A stretch of DNA of 64,000 nucleotides from Hyphomicrobiales bacterium. Its GTDB lineage: Bacteria > Pseudomonadota > Alphaproteobacteria > Rhizobiales > Beijerinckiaceae. A program made the position numbers and the translations under genes. Under the pieces are notes generated by a model. That model saw only the letters and a program-made list of their open reading frames with translations. It searched no databases and was not told the origin of the DNA. This document shows, one piece after another, positions 34,322-43,437 of this stretch (position 1 is the stretch's first letter; each line of letters opens with the position of its first letter). The stretch is taken from NCBI GenBank assembly GCA_027489535.1, contig JAIXZO010000002.1, positions 186,001-250,000 of the forward strand. Reading direction: 5' to 3'.

Positions 34322-35581
34322 TTACCGCACCTGAAAGCCGTCGAACCAAGCCTTCCATTGCGGGACCGCGCGCGCGAAAGTTCCTCGGTGCGTGTCTTCG
34401 CCCGTACTGATCGCGGTCACGGTTTCTCCGCCCAATGTCCGCTGATATTCCATCGGGAGGCGAGCGAGCGGCGGACGCAAGACCTCGTCCAACTCGCCAT
34501 AGTAGTTGCGCATCGGGGTTTTGATGACGCGGCGATAAACCTCGTTTGCAGCAAGCAGTCTGCCCAAGGCGGACGCGCGGAAAAACTGAGGATCCCGATA
34601 TTCCGGTCTGATCATGGCGGACAGGCTCGTCGGGAACTTCGTCGCGTCGAAGGCCCGCTGTTCATAAACGTCGCGGACGATTTCGTAGGCTTCATCGCGG
34701 ATGACGGATCGCGCCAAGCCGGGGATGCCGTAATGGTTCTCGTAGGAGAACGCCAATAAACCGTAGATCATCGTGATCCAAGGAGCGTCAGCCGGGCGGG
34801 GATTGAAGATCGGTGCCGCGAGGGCGGCCCACAGGTCGGCGGGAGCGGCCGCCGTGGCCGCGGCCGTGACCGGAACGCCGATGCTTTCCAGCCGCTCGAG
34901 CATCGCCATGGTCACATAGCCTCCCTGTGACCACCCGGCGATGAAAAGGCCGGTGCTCCGCTTGCCCATATCCTTCAAAACGGCGGTGGCGGCCGGGAGA
35001 AGATCCGCCGCAGCTTGTTGCTGGCCTGCTTTGACCATGAAGTCCGGCGGTTCACCGGACTCCCCCATGCCCAGATAGTCCGGGCCGATCAGCGCATAGC
35101 CCTGACCCGCGAACTGCGCGATCATCAACTGCGCTTCCGGCGATTGCTCGGGAAAGGAAGGAACCTCGGTCTTGAGAGCGACCGTCCCGTGTTGGTAGGA
35201 CACGAGCGGGAGAGCCGCAGCGTCCGTCTCGGGCACGGCGACCAAGCCGCTCAGCACCACGGGCCGGTTTCCGCGATCCGGCGAAATCGACGGGTAGGTC
35301 ACCCTGAACAACGCAACGGCGTTTTTCGCGGGCGTGTACGTCACCGCGATCCGGGCGAAAGCCGGGGTATCCACGGTCAGTATCGTATCGAGGCGGGCGT
35401 TATCCCAGCGGCCGATCGGTCGATAGGAAACGCCTCCGCCGAGGTCCCGTACCGCGCCCTGCGCGGCCGCAGGCGGAACGAGGACTGCGCCCAGAAGCAG
35501 CGCCGCCATGCCGCTCGCGACCTGTCTCCGATCCGCTGCAAACGCCTTGGCGGTCGGGCTCCCATGGTCGGACGAAGTCAT
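34322..35581 (-). CDS. Secreted alpha/beta hydrolase (lipase/esterase-like)
   Basis: Protein of 419 residues. It has a probable Tat-type export signal (ADRRQVASGMAALLLGAVLV, cleavage near PAAAQ). The nucleophile motif GWSQGGYV and the oxyanion YQHGT segment are present; a His in GEDTHRGTFA near the C-terminus may complete the triad. The pattern resembles secretory lipases (LIP family). ATG at 35581 chosen because of GGAG six bases upstream; other in-frame starts lie up to 168 bases upstream. Confidence 0.8.
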   Translation of the reverse strand: MTSSDHGSPTAKAFAADRRQVASGMAALLLGAVLVPPAAAQGAVRDLGGGVSYRPIGRWDNARLDTILTVDTPAFARIAVTYTPAKNAVALFRVTYPSISPDRGNRPVVLSGLVAVPETDAAALPLVSYQHGTVALKTEVPSFPEQSPEAQLMIAQFAGQGYALIGPDYLGMGESGEPPDFMVKAGQQQAAADLLPAATAVLKDMGKRSTGLFIAGWSQGGYVTMAMLERLESIGVPVTAAATAAAPADLWAALAAPIFNPRPADAPWITMIYGLLAFSYENHYGIPGLARSVIRDEAYEIVRDVYEQRAFDATKFPTSLSAMIRPEYRDPQFFRASALGRLLAANEVYRRVIKTPMRNYYGELDEVLRPPLARLPMEYQRTLGGETVTAISTGEDTHRGTFARAVPQWKAWFDGFQVR

Positions 35582-35640
35582 TTCGTTCTCCGAATCTCGA
35601 TCGAACCGATATCGCGTCATGTCATTGACGTTCACGCGGT

Positions 35641-35856
35641 TCAATAATGCGGGGGAGGAGCCTCGGGGCCGTCGCGTTGCGGGGCCATGTTTTGGATTTC
35701 TTCGCGCAGACGCTTCACCTGTCGCGTCAGGGCGTCGAGCGTGGTCCACTGCGCCGTCACCATCTCGTTGAGTTCGGCGATGGTTTCGTCCTGATGCGAG
35801 ATGCGGATTTCGAGCGCGTCGAGCCGCGCGGCGTCGTGCGAGTGGGCGGCTGTCAT
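35641..35856 (-). CDS. slyX: SlyX family protein
   Basis: Protein of 71 residues, mostly a heptad-like coiled coil (LDALEIRISHQDETIAELNE... residues 12-55) and a Pro-rich tail ending PPPHY, the hallmark of SlyX. Function unknown. Confidence 0.93.
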   Translation of the reverse strand: MTAAHSHDAARLDALEIRISHQDETIAELNEMVTAQWTTLDALTRQVKRLREEIQNMAPQRDGPEAPPPHY

Positions 35857-36037
35857 GGTCGGGGTCCTTCGTTGGCGGGCGGGTCAGGCTGTGGAACGCC
35901 GCGACGTTTCATGCAATCGAAAAACCTCGCCGGCCGGATGCCGCGTCCGCGACGATGCGGCCCGCTCGTTCTCGTCGGCCGCCGACTTATATGTCCGAGG
36001 GGTTGCGCCGTCGGGCGTCGCCGCAGCGGGGACGCCG

Positions 36038-36634
36038 ATGCTCTCTTCCTCGAACGCCGCACGAATTCTGCTCGCGTCGCTCGCCGTCCTCCTCTGGTCG
36101 GCCGCGCTCGGGCCGCTGCATGCGCAGGAAGCCGTGTGGCAGCGCCTGCGCGAGGGCGGCCACGCCATCCTCATCCGTCATGCCTTAGCGCCCGGCGCGG
36201 GCGACCCGCCGGGCTTCGTGCTGGGGGACTGCTCCACGCAGCGCAACCTCTCGGAGGAGGGCCGCGCGCAGGCGCGACGCATCGGCGCGGCGATCCGCAA
36301 TGCGGGCGTCAAGGTCGACCGGGTGCTGTCGAGCCGCTGGTGCCGCGCCTCCGAAACCGCCGCCTTGCTCGGGCTGGGGCCTGCGGAGCCCTTCGCGCCG
36401 CTCGATTCGTTCTTCGCCGACTCCACGCAAGGCGCGCAGCGTACGGCCGAGACGCGCGCGCTGCTCAAAACGCTCGGCGCGCGCACCGTCGTTCTCGTCA
36501 CCCATCAGGTCAACATCACCGCTTTGACCGGCATCTATCCCGCTTCGGGAGAGATGATCGTCGTCAAAATTCCCCGGGGGGCGTCGGGCCGCCTCGAAGT
36601 CGTCGGCCGCGTCGACGTCGGCGGCGGCGAATGA
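36038..36634 (+). CDS. Exported histidine phosphatase family protein
   Basis: Protein of 198 residues. An N-terminal signal peptide (ARILLASLAVLLWSAAL, cleavage near LHAQ) is followed by the phosphatase motif LIRHALAPG in place of RHG, LSEEGRAQARRIG, SSRWCRASETA and the second His in VLVTHQVNITALTG. Likely periplasmic phosphomonoesterase with unknown substrate. The ATG at 36038 is the one that gives the signal peptide. Confidence 0.88.
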   Translation: MLSSSNAARILLASLAVLLWSAALGPLHAQEAVWQRLREGGHAILIRHALAPGAGDPPGFVLGDCSTQRNLSEEGRAQARRIGAAIRNAGVKVDRVLSSRWCRASETAALLGLGPAEPFAPLDSFFADSTQGAQRTAETRALLKTLGARTVVLVTHQVNITALTGIYPASGEMIVVKIPRGASGRLEVVGRVDVGGGE

Positions 36635-36679
36635 GCCGCACACTCGCCGCCGTCGCGCGGTCGGGCTAGGGTGACGCCC

Positions 36680-37063
36680 ATGCTCATCATCCATGACGGC
36701 GATTGTCCGCTCTGCCGCGATTATGTCCGCCGCATCCGGCTGGTCGAGACGGTCGGCGCGGTCGACATTCTCGATGCCCGCTCCGCCGATCCGCGCGTCG
36801 CGGCTGCATGGGCGGCGGGGCATGATCTCGATGCGGGGATGCTCGCGGTGCTCGACGGACGCAGCTTCCACGGTGCCGAGGCGCTCGCCGTCATCGCGGG
36901 CCTGACCACGCCGAGCGGCGTTTTCAACCGGCTCAACCGTCTCGTTCTTGCACGGCCCGCCGTCGCCCGCGCGCTCTACCCGTCGTTCCGCGCGGCGCGC
37001 CGCTTGGCCTTGTTCCTCACCGGCAAGGGACGGCTGCGCCCGCCCGCGATCCGTCAGGCCTGA
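36680..37063 (+). CDS. DUF393 (DCC family) thiol-disulfide oxidoreductase-like protein
   Basis: Protein of 127 residues. The DCC signature DGDCPLCRDYV lies at the N-terminus, with the paired cysteines in CPLC, followed by DARSADPRV and HGAEALAVIAG. A GTG nine bases upstream is an alternative start. It converges on the HTTM-like gene with overlapping ends (37054-37063), a common pairing for DCC proteins. Confidence 0.9.
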   Translation: MLIIHDGDCPLCRDYVRRIRLVETVGAVDILDARSADPRVAAAWAAGHDLDAGMLAVLDGRSFHGAEALAVIAGLTTPSGVFNRLNRLVLARPAVARALYPSFRAARRLALFLTGKGRLRPPAIRQA

Positions 37064-37851
37064 CCGGCCGCGAACACGATCGCCGGAAACGTCGCGAGCC
37101 ATGCGAACACGAAGCGGTTCAGCCCGAAATATCTGAACACCAGCAGATGGAAGACCGCGGCCGTCGCGCAGAACCCGACCGCGACGAGCGGGTCTGCGAG
37201 CGCCAGCGGGAAGCTGCATTCCCAGAGAATGAAGCCCCACGAGCAGAGCGCCGCGACCGTCTTGTTGCGGTAGGGGCTCGTCGCCGGCAGCGGCCCGTAG
37301 ACGCCGCCGTCCAGAAAGATCGGCAGCGCCGTCCCCGAGCGCCATTCCGGGTTGATCAGCTTCACCGCGCCCGAGATGAAGTAAGACGAGATCGCGTGGA
37401 TCGCGACGTACCACAGCCCGGCCCGCGCCCCGATGTCCGGATGTCCGAGCGCGGCCGCGGCATCGGCGATCACGACGCCCGTCAGCACCACGATGGTCAT
37501 GAAATCGCTGCCGCCGTTGAACGCGCCGCGCCACCGGATCAGCAGCGCCACCGTGCCGACGAACAGAAACAGCGAGACGGGGAGGGCGGAGCCGAACAAC
37601 AGGCCGACCGCCGCCGCGAGCCGCAGCGTGAGGTGTGCGGAATCCACGCGCTCGCCCGCGAGCCATCCGAAGGCCGCGCGCACCGGCCGCGACGCATGCG
37701 CGAGATCGCCGCTCTGCACCGTCCAAGCCCAGACGCCGCCGGGTCCGAGCGCGTGCCGCAGGCGCATGAATTCCAGCGTCTGCACGATCAGGCTCGCCCC
37801 GAGCGCCGCCTGCATCAGCCGCAGCGCGAAGGCGGGATCGAGCGGGCTCAT
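37054..37851 (-). CDS. HTTM-like multi-pass membrane protein
   Basis: Protein of 265 residues with about six or seven hydrophobic segments. The stretch FMTIVVLTGVVIADAAAALGHPDIGARAG and the AIHAISSYFISGAVKLINPEWRSGTALP region (residues about 150-185) resemble the HTTM family related to vitamin K-dependent carboxylases. No catalytic carboxylase domain is attached. Start overlaps the stop of the upstream gene by four bases (ATGA). Confidence 0.7.
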   Translation of the reverse strand: MSPLDPAFALRLMQAALGASLIVQTLEFMRLRHALGPGGVWAWTVQSGDLAHASRPVRAAFGWLAGERVDSAHLTLRLAAAVGLLFGSALPVSLFLFVGTVALLIRWRGAFNGGSDFMTIVVLTGVVIADAAAALGHPDIGARAGLWYVAIHAISSYFISGAVKLINPEWRSGTALPIFLDGGVYGPLPATSPYRNKTVAALCSWGFILWECSFPLALADPLVAVGFCATAAVFHLLVFRYFGLNRFVFAWLATFPAIVFAAGQA

Positions 37852-38345
37852 GCCGGCAAACCGGGCGAGAGCAGCACCACGTCGTCGTCCTCGTCGGGCC
37901 TGCCCGGCACGGCGAGCCGAATGCGGAACTGCATGCGCGCCGCGTCGTCCCCGGATGCCTTCACCCGCTCGCGCACGAGTCGTTCGACCATGCGGTAGGT
38001 CACGAGTTCCGCCGCATCCGCGCCCTCGAACGACGCCACGTCGGCCGCGAGATGATCGACCAGATTCTGTTCGGTCAGCGCCAGATTGACGGCGGGGTTG
38101 TAGAGGAGATGCGACGGCCTGAATGCGGCGCGCGGCATCATCCGCTCCCACTGCGTCCAGACGCCGTCGATTTCGTGCCGATGCTCCAGCCGCGGCGCAC
38201 GGCCGAGTGCGTGAAAAAACCGCCAATTCGGAAAGAAGCTGCGCAGCAGGAACAGCCAGGGGCTCGAGATCGCCCTCCCGCCCGCCAAGAGCGCGCCCGC
38301 CAGAAAGGCGAACCAGACGAGGAAGACACCGACGGTGACGGACAC
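37848..38345 (-). CDS. Hypothetical protein with N-terminal membrane anchor
   Basis: Protein of 165 residues from the GTG at 38345 (a TTG nine bases upstream is possible). One hydrophobic segment at the N-terminus (VTVGVFLVWFAFLAGALLAGG) is followed by FLLRSFFPNWRFFHALGRAP and a soluble part with FRPSHLLYNPAVNLALTEQN. Proteins of this layout pair with HTTM genes. The function is unknown. ATGA overlap with the HTTM-like gene indicates coupling. Confidence 0.75.
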   Translation of the reverse strand: MSVTVGVFLVWFAFLAGALLAGGRAISSPWLFLLRSFFPNWRFFHALGRAPRLEHRHEIDGVWTQWERMMPRAAFRPSHLLYNPAVNLALTEQNLVDHLAADVASFEGADAAELVTYRMVERLVRERVKASGDDAARMQFRIRLAVPGRPDEDDDVVLLSPGLPA

Positions 38346-38425
38346 TGAACGCAAAACTCCCGCCGTCTCGGCCGGACGGCGGGAGCGACACTATGCGGCT
38401 GCGGGGCCGACCGGCAAGTCGTGCC

Positions 38426-39931
38426 TCAAGGGGAGGCCGGCTGCAGGCGGTTGCGGCTTTTCTTGAGCGCCCACACCGCCGCGGGCCACAAAAGCGCGGC
38501 GAAGGTCATGGCGGCCAGCACGGCCGAAACGGGGCGGCTGAAGAACGGGAGAATGCTGCCGTCGGATTTGATCAGCGAGGTGACGAAGCTTTGCTCCACC
38601 ATCGTTCCCATCACCACGCCGAGCACCAGCGCCGCCACCGGGTAGCCGTTCTTCTCCATCAGATAGCCGACGACGCCGAAGATGGCGACCAGCAGCACGA
38701 GAAACAGATTGTTGCCCGTGGCGAACGAGCCCACCGCGCAGAGCAGCACGATCACCGACATCACCGTGTACCGCGGCAGCCGCAGCACGGTGCTGGACAG
38801 GCGGATCATCGCGATGCCGAGCGGGATCATGATGATGTTGGACAAGATGAAGATGATGTAGAGGGCGTACATGCTGGACGCCTTCTCGGTGAACAGCGTC
38901 GGGCCCGGGTTGAGGCCCTTCATGTAGAGCACCCCGATCGCGATGGCCGTGATCGTGTCTCCCGGGATGCCGAACAGCAGCGCCGGCACCCAACCCGATG
39001 CGAGGCTCGCATTGTTGCTGGCGCCGGCCTCGATCAGGCCCTCGGGATGGCCGGTTCCGAACTTCTCCGGCGTTTTCGAGAAACGCTTCGCCATGGCATA
39101 GCTGACCCAGGCGGCCATGTCGGCGCCCGCTCCCGGCAAAACGCCGATGATGATGCCGACGATGTTGCCGCGAATCTGCTGGGGCTTGTGCGTCTTGGTG
39201 AGTTCCCACTGCCCCTTGAGGATGCTGCCGAACCGCCGATGCGGAATCGAGGGCGGATCCTTCAGCGCCATGCCGCGCATGATCTCGGCTACTGCGAATA
39301 CGCCCACGAGCACGGGGATAGGCTCGATGCCGCCCAAGAGATCGGTCATGCCGAAGGTGAAACGCGGCGTGCCCGCAGGGTTTTCGATGCCCACCGCCGA
39401 TACCAGCAGGCCGAGGAACATGGCCGCGATGGCTTTCGGCGGCGAGGAGCGCGCCACGAGCGTCGCGCACATCAGGCCGAGAAACGCGAGCCAGAAATAC
39501 TCGAAGGTCGAGAATTTGAAGGCCATCTCCGCCAACAGCGGGGCCATGATGATCAGCGACAATGTGCCGATGATGCCGCCGATGGCGCTGAACCAGAGGC
39601 AGATCCCGAGCGCCGTTTCCGCTTCGCCCTTCTTCGTCATGGCGAAGGCTTCGTCGGTATAGGCGGCCGAGGCGGGCGTTCCGGGGATGCGCAGCAGGCA
39701 GCCGGGGATGTCGCCCGAAAAGATCGCCATCGCCGATGCGGCGATGATCGCGGCCACGGCCGCGATGGGGGACATGTAGAAGGTGACGGGCACCAGCAGG
39801 GCCGTGGCCATGGTGGCGGAGAGCCCGGGCAGCGCGCCGACGATAAGCCCGTAGATCGACGCGGCGAGGATCGCGATCAGGACGTCGGGTTGCAGTACGA
39901 GTTGCAGTCCTTCGAGGAAGGTCGAAAACAT
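38426..39931 (-). CDS. tctA: Tripartite tricarboxylate transporter large membrane subunit TctA
   Basis: Membrane protein of 501 residues with about eleven or twelve hydrophobic segments. Family motifs: GLIVGALPGLSATMATALLVP near residue 30 and GVLPGAGADMAAWVSYA near 260. Forms the channel with TctB. Last gene of tctCBA; five bases separate it from tctB. Confidence 0.95.
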   Translation of the reverse strand: MFSTFLEGLQLVLQPDVLIAILAASIYGLIVGALPGLSATMATALLVPVTFYMSPIAAVAAIIAASAMAIFSGDIPGCLLRIPGTPASAAYTDEAFAMTKKGEAETALGICLWFSAIGGIIGTLSLIIMAPLLAEMAFKFSTFEYFWLAFLGLMCATLVARSSPPKAIAAMFLGLLVSAVGIENPAGTPRFTFGMTDLLGGIEPIPVLVGVFAVAEIMRGMALKDPPSIPHRRFGSILKGQWELTKTHKPQQIRGNIVGIIIGVLPGAGADMAAWVSYAMAKRFSKTPEKFGTGHPEGLIEAGASNNASLASGWVPALLFGIPGDTITAIAIGVLYMKGLNPGPTLFTEKASSMYALYIIFILSNIIMIPLGIAMIRLSSTVLRLPRYTVMSVIVLLCAVGSFATGNNLFLVLLVAIFGVVGYLMEKNGYPVAALVLGVVMGTMVEQSFVTSLIKSDGSILPFFSRPVSAVLAAMTFAALLWPAAVWALKKSRNRLQPASP

Positions 39932-39936
39932 CGGGT

Positions 39937-40434
39937 TCACCAGGGCATCGGCAAAAGGCCCGCGGGCAGGGGCACGCGGAGGAGCTTCGAGAAGATGAGA
40001 TGAACCAGAGGCGGCGCGACGGCCGCCATCAGCAGGGCCGACCGCACGCGCGCGCCGAGGGCGAGGCACATGGCGGCCACCATCACGAAGGCGGTCGGGA
40101 TGAAGCCGATGCTTTCGGAAGCAAGGACGTAGAACACCAGCAGCAACGGCGGCAGCGCCACCTTGAACACTGCACCGGGCTCGACCGCCGCATTCGTCTC
40201 GCCCTGCGTCGTGCCGTCCTCGGAAACGATGATTTCCGTCTCCTCCTCGAACGTCCTACCGATGCCGAGCGCGACCAGCGATCCGCAGAACATCAGCCCC
40301 GCCCCGACGACCATGGGAAAGACTTCCGGCCCTACCGGCTGCCCCGGTACGGGCGGCAGGCCCGAACCGTAGATGAAGGAGACGAGGCCGAGGGCCGCAA
40401 GCCCTCCGCCGCTGATGCGGTCGGAAATGATCAA
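39937..40434 (-). CDS. tctB: Tripartite tricarboxylate transporter small membrane subunit TctB
   Basis: Protein of 165 residues with four hydrophobic segments (about 10-25, 38-58, 92-110, 115-160). Sequence pattern and location between tctC and tctA fit TctB, the small partner of TctA. Confidence 0.9.
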   Translation of the reverse strand: MIISDRISGGGLAALGLVSFIYGSGLPPVPGQPVGPEVFPMVVGAGLMFCGSLVALGIGRTFEEETEIIVSEDGTTQGETNAAVEPGAVFKVALPPLLLVFYVLASESIGFIPTAFVMVAAMCLALGARVRSALLMAAVAPPLVHLIFSKLLRVPLPAGLLPMPW

Positions 40435-40467
40435 AGGAGTGGTTCCGGAGCTGCGCTGAAATGCAAA

Positions 40468-40489
40468 GGGCGGACCCGCAGGTCCGCCC
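40468..40489 (-). terminator. Hairpin between tctC and tctB (attenuator-like)
   Basis: GGGCGGACC and GGTCCGCCC, 9-bp perfect stem with a 4-base loop, followed on the minus strand by TTT. Probably gives partial termination or RNA protection so the binding protein is made in excess. Confidence 0.6.
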
Positions 40490-40503
40490 CCGTCACGTTC
40501 CGA

Positions 40504-41493
40504 TCAGGCCTTGGCGAGGCCCGCGGCCTTCATGGCCTCGGCCATCGAGGCGTCGCCCTTGGCCATGAAGGCGGCGAAGTCGTTCGCCGGGGCCCACACG
40601 GTGCCGAAGCCGCGCGCCTTCATGAAGTCCTTGAACTCCGCGGAGTCATAGGCCTTCTGCAATTCGGCGGTCAGCTTGGCGGCGATGTCGGCCGGCATGC
40701 CCTTCGGTCCGGCGATGCCGCGCCAGGCCCCGACCGAGTAGCTGATGCCGAGCGTCTCGTTCAAGGTCGGGACGTCGGGGAACAGCGGGTTGCGCTTCTC
40801 AGCCATGATGGCGAGGCTCTTGGCTTTGCCCGCATCGATCATCGCTTTGCCTTCCGGCACGGAGCAGGTGACGATGTCGACGCCGTCGGCCGCGAGATCC
40901 TGCATGGCAGGCGCCGCGCCGTTGGACGGCACCCACGGCACCGCATTGGCCTTGAGCCCCATCGCGTTCAGCCAACCGACCAGTGCCAGATGCCAGATGC
41001 CGCCCTGGCCCGTGCCCGAGGCCTTCAGCTTGCCCGGATTGGCCTTGATGAATTCGGCGAGCTGCTTGATGTCCTTGAACTGCCCGTCGGCCTTCACCTG
41101 CACGCCCGGAGGATCCTCGTTCATCAGCGCGAGGGGGGTGTAGCTCGACGGCTTCAGGTCCGTGAGGCCCTGATGATGCATCATCGTGATTTCCACGGTG
41201 ATCATGCCGATGGTGTAGCCGTCGGGCGCGGCGGTCGCGATCGCGGAATGGCCGACCACGCCCGAGCCGCCGGTGCGGTTCACCACGTTGAAGGGCTGGC
41301 CGAGATTCTTTTCGAGAATGGCCGCCACAATGCGCGCGGTGGCGTCGGTGCCGCCGCCTGCGCCCCACGGCACGACCAGCGTGACGGGACGGTTCGGCCA
41401 AGCGGACTGGGCGATTGCGGGTTTTGCGACAAGTCCCGCGGTCGCCGCGGCGGCTGCCGTGGCGACGAAGCCGCGGCGCGTCAGATCGGTCAT
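40504..41493 (-). CDS. tctC: Tripartite tricarboxylate transporter substrate-binding protein TctC
   Basis: Periplasmic binding protein of 329 residues (Bug family). Tat-like signal LTRRGFVATAAAAATAG with cleavage near AIAQ, then the family opening WPNRPVTLVVPWGAGGGTDATAR and NRTGGSGVVGHSAIA. Ligand unknown; carboxylates are usual. ATG at 41493 follows an AAGGGAGAG site. Confidence 0.94.
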   Translation of the reverse strand: MTDLTRRGFVATAAAAATAGLVAKPAIAQSAWPNRPVTLVVPWGAGGGTDATARIVAAILEKNLGQPFNVVNRTGGSGVVGHSAIATAAPDGYTIGMITVEITMMHHQGLTDLKPSSYTPLALMNEDPPGVQVKADGQFKDIKQLAEFIKANPGKLKASGTGQGGIWHLALVGWLNAMGLKANAVPWVPSNGAAPAMQDLAADGVDIVTCSVPEGKAMIDAGKAKSLAIMAEKRNPLFPDVPTLNETLGISYSVGAWRGIAGPKGMPADIAAKLTAELQKAYDSAEFKDFMKARGFGTVWAPANDFAAFMAKGDASMAEAMKAAGLAKA

Positions 41494-41712
41494 CGTTTCT
41501 CTCCCTTGAGGACGGCGGGTTTTCCCCGCTCGTTGTTCAAAGACTAGACCTCGCATTCACGCGCCGGCAAGCCGCATTTCGAACCGATTGAAACGCGGCT
41601 TTTCAGAGCAGCCGCGCGACGTGGAGATGCGACTCCGGTCGGGCGGAACAGGAGCGTGCGCGCCTGCATAGGGCGCGAGGGGCCGAGGGCCGATCGAGCC
41701 GTCCGCGTCCGG

Positions 41713-42057
41713 TCAGTGGCGGAGATGAGACCCTTCCGGCGAGGCCGGCCAATCATCCGAGCCGGTTTCGCCGTCAGCGCCCTTTTCCGCCTCTTCCGCG
41801 TAATCCGCCATGCCGCTGCGCAGCGCCTCCGCCACGGCCGACAAAAGCGTCAGGCTGTCTTCGGAGGAGTGCGTAAAGCCCACGATATAAGCGAGATCCA
41901 CCAAGGCATGCGCTGCCAGCTCGGCGCTGGACACCTGCGCGGCCTCGGCCAGAGCGGGCAGAAGCTGATCCGAAATCGCCTCGCTGAGCCGCTCTTTCTT
42001 GGTCTCGTCGTCGTCGGGCAGATCGGAGAGGACGAACTGTACCGTTTGGTCGGTCAT
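41713..42057 (-). CDS. Hypothetical acidic protein
   Basis: Protein of 114 residues, acidic, predicted mostly helical, without signal or membrane segment. No domain recognised. The ending around DGETGSDDWPASPEG is likely disordered. The frame is free of overlap with better candidates and codon use is like the neighbours, so it is probably a real gene. It stands alone between tctC and argC. Confidence 0.6.
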   Translation of the reverse strand: MTDQTVQFVLSDLPDDDETKKERLSEAISDQLLPALAEAAQVSSAELAAHALVDLAYIVGFTHSSEDSLTLLSAVAEALRSGMADYAEEAEKGADGETGSDDWPASPEGSHLRH

Positions 42058-42181
42058 GGCGAATCTCCGGACTCGATACCCCGATCAGGCTCCCGAATTG
42101 ATGAAAGATCAATGACCGGGCCGCTGCGTGGCTTCTTCCCCCTCCCTCCCATGTGACGAGCGCCGGGAAGCTCACCAAGAG

Positions 42182-42278
42182 TGTCATCCCGGGGCGCGAA
42201 GCGAACCCGGGACCCGGGCTTGTTCCACAACGTCCGCAAGTCCGGGTCCCGGGTCGGCTGACGCCGCCCGGGATGACA
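42182..42278. repeat. Palindromic intergenic repeat, type 1, copy 2
   Basis: Same ends and internal inverted pairs as the copy at 29822-29911. Confidence 0.85.
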
Positions 42279-42331
42279 CGGGGGTGAGAGATCATCGACA
42301 GTTGTCGTCCTCGGCGACGCCACCCTCATCT

Positions 42332-42368
42332 TCATGGTGAGGAGGCCCGCAGGGCCGTCTCGAACCAC
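42332..42368. repeat. Short repeat, type 2
   Basis: TCATGGTGAGGAGGCCCG, then AGGGCC and TCTCGAACCA. Related copies at 46135-46173 (and inverted at 46197-46238), 52347-52390 and 63668-63706. Confidence 0.7.
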
Positions 42369-42434
42369 GCTCTTGTTGCGTCCGGACGCGGGCGGCTCTA
42401 GACGATCAGGCGATTTCACATGCGGGAGGCGGCC

Positions 42435-43355
42435 ATGGCTGCGACGGTGTTCATCGACGGGGAAGCGGGTACGACGGGTCTGGGGATCCGCGACCGTCTG
42501 CGCGCCGTCGCGGGCATCGAGGTGCGCAGCATCGATCCCGACAAGCGCAAGGACCCGGCGGCCCGCAAGGCGCTGATGGCGGAAGTCGACGCCGTCGTGC
42601 TCTGCCTTCCCGACGACGCCGCGAAGGAAGCGGTGAGCCTCGCGGCCGAGCTCGGGGCGAAGGCTCCGCGGCTGCTCGACGCCAGCAGCGCGCACCGCGT
42701 CGCCGACGGCTGGACCTATGGTTTCGCCGAAATGGCTGCAGGGCAGGCCGAAGCCGTGCGCATGGCCGCCCGCGTCGCCAATCCCGGTTGCTATCCCACC
42801 GGCGGCATCGCCCTGCTGCGCCCGCTGGTCGATGCGGGCCTGATGGCGGCGGATTTCCCGGTCTCCGTCAATGCCGTCTCCGGTTATTCGGGCGGCGGAA
42901 AGAGCATGATCGAAACGTATGAGGCGGGCACCGCGCCTGCCTTCGTGCTTTACGGGTTGTCGCTCGAACACAAGCATGTGCCTGAACTGCAACGCTATTC
43001 CGCGCTGACGCGTCGGCCGATCTTCGTGCCGTCGGTCGGCCATTTCCGGCAGGGGATGCTTGTGTCCGTGCCGTTGCATCTCGACATGCTGAACGGCGGC
43101 GCGACGCGGGAACGACTCGAAGAAGCGCTGGTCGAGCATTATCGCGGCTGCGATCTCGTGCGCGTCGTGACCGAGGACGTCGCGGCGGGCCGCATCGAGC
43201 CGGAGTCGCTCAACGACACCGACATTCTCGAATTGCGGGTCTACGGCAGCGATGCGCGCGGGCAGGCGGTACTGGTCGCCAAGCTCGACAATCTGGGCAA
43301 GGGCGCTTCGGGGGCGGCCGTGCAGAACCTGAAGCTGATGCTCGGCGTCGCCTGA
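42435..43355 (+). CDS. argC: N-acetyl-gamma-glutamyl-phosphate reductase (type 2)
   Basis: Protein of 306 residues in arginine synthesis, reducing N-acetylglutamyl phosphate with NADPH. NADP loop [13 protein letters not shown], catalytic Cys in [10 protein letters not shown], and [15 protein letters not shown]. The short length and GEAGTTG motif are those of the type 2 form. ATG at 42435 preferred to the upstream one at 42420. A terminator follows. Confidence 0.96.
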   Translation: MAATVFIDGEAGTTGLGIRDRLRAVAGIEVRSIDPDKRKDPAARKALMAEVDAVVLCLPDDAAKEAVSLAAELGAKAPRLLDASSAHRVADGWTYGFAEMAAGQAEAVRMAARVANPGCYPTGGIALLRPLVDAGLMAADFPVSVNAVSGYSGGGKSMIETYEAGTAPAFVLYGLSLEHKHVPELQRYSALTRRPIFVPSVGHFRQGMLVSVPLHLDMLNGGATRERLEEALVEHYRGCDLVRVVTEDVAAGRIEPESLNDTDILELRVYGSDARGQAVLVAKLDNLGKGASGAAVQNLKLMLGVA

Positions 43356-43378
43356 GTTTTTCGGGCCGTCCGAAACGA

Positions 43379-43415
43379 AAAAGCCCGCCCAGCGAGTCGC
43401 TTGGGAGGGCTTTCT
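43379..43415 (+). terminator. Terminator after argC
   Basis: Imperfect stem built on AAAGCCCGCCCA and TGGGAGGGCTTT with flanking A and T runs, 23 bases past the argC stop and just before the end of the convergent FAH-family gene, so it may serve both. Confidence 0.8.
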
Positions 43416-43437
43416 CTTGTCTTGATTCAGCGTTCGA

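Larger units (their letters stand above)
42058..42434. other. 377-base repeat-bearing region upstream of argC
   Basis: Contains a type 1 palindromic repeat (42182-42278) and a type 2 repeat (about 42332-42368). No gene found. The argC promoter should lie in the last 60 bases. Confidence 0.6.

Noticed and set aside
38393-40003. Plus-strand open frame of 536 codons opposite tctA
   Set aside because: Composition is dominated by Arg, His, Asp and Gln; it mirrors the helices of tctA and has no recognisable domain.
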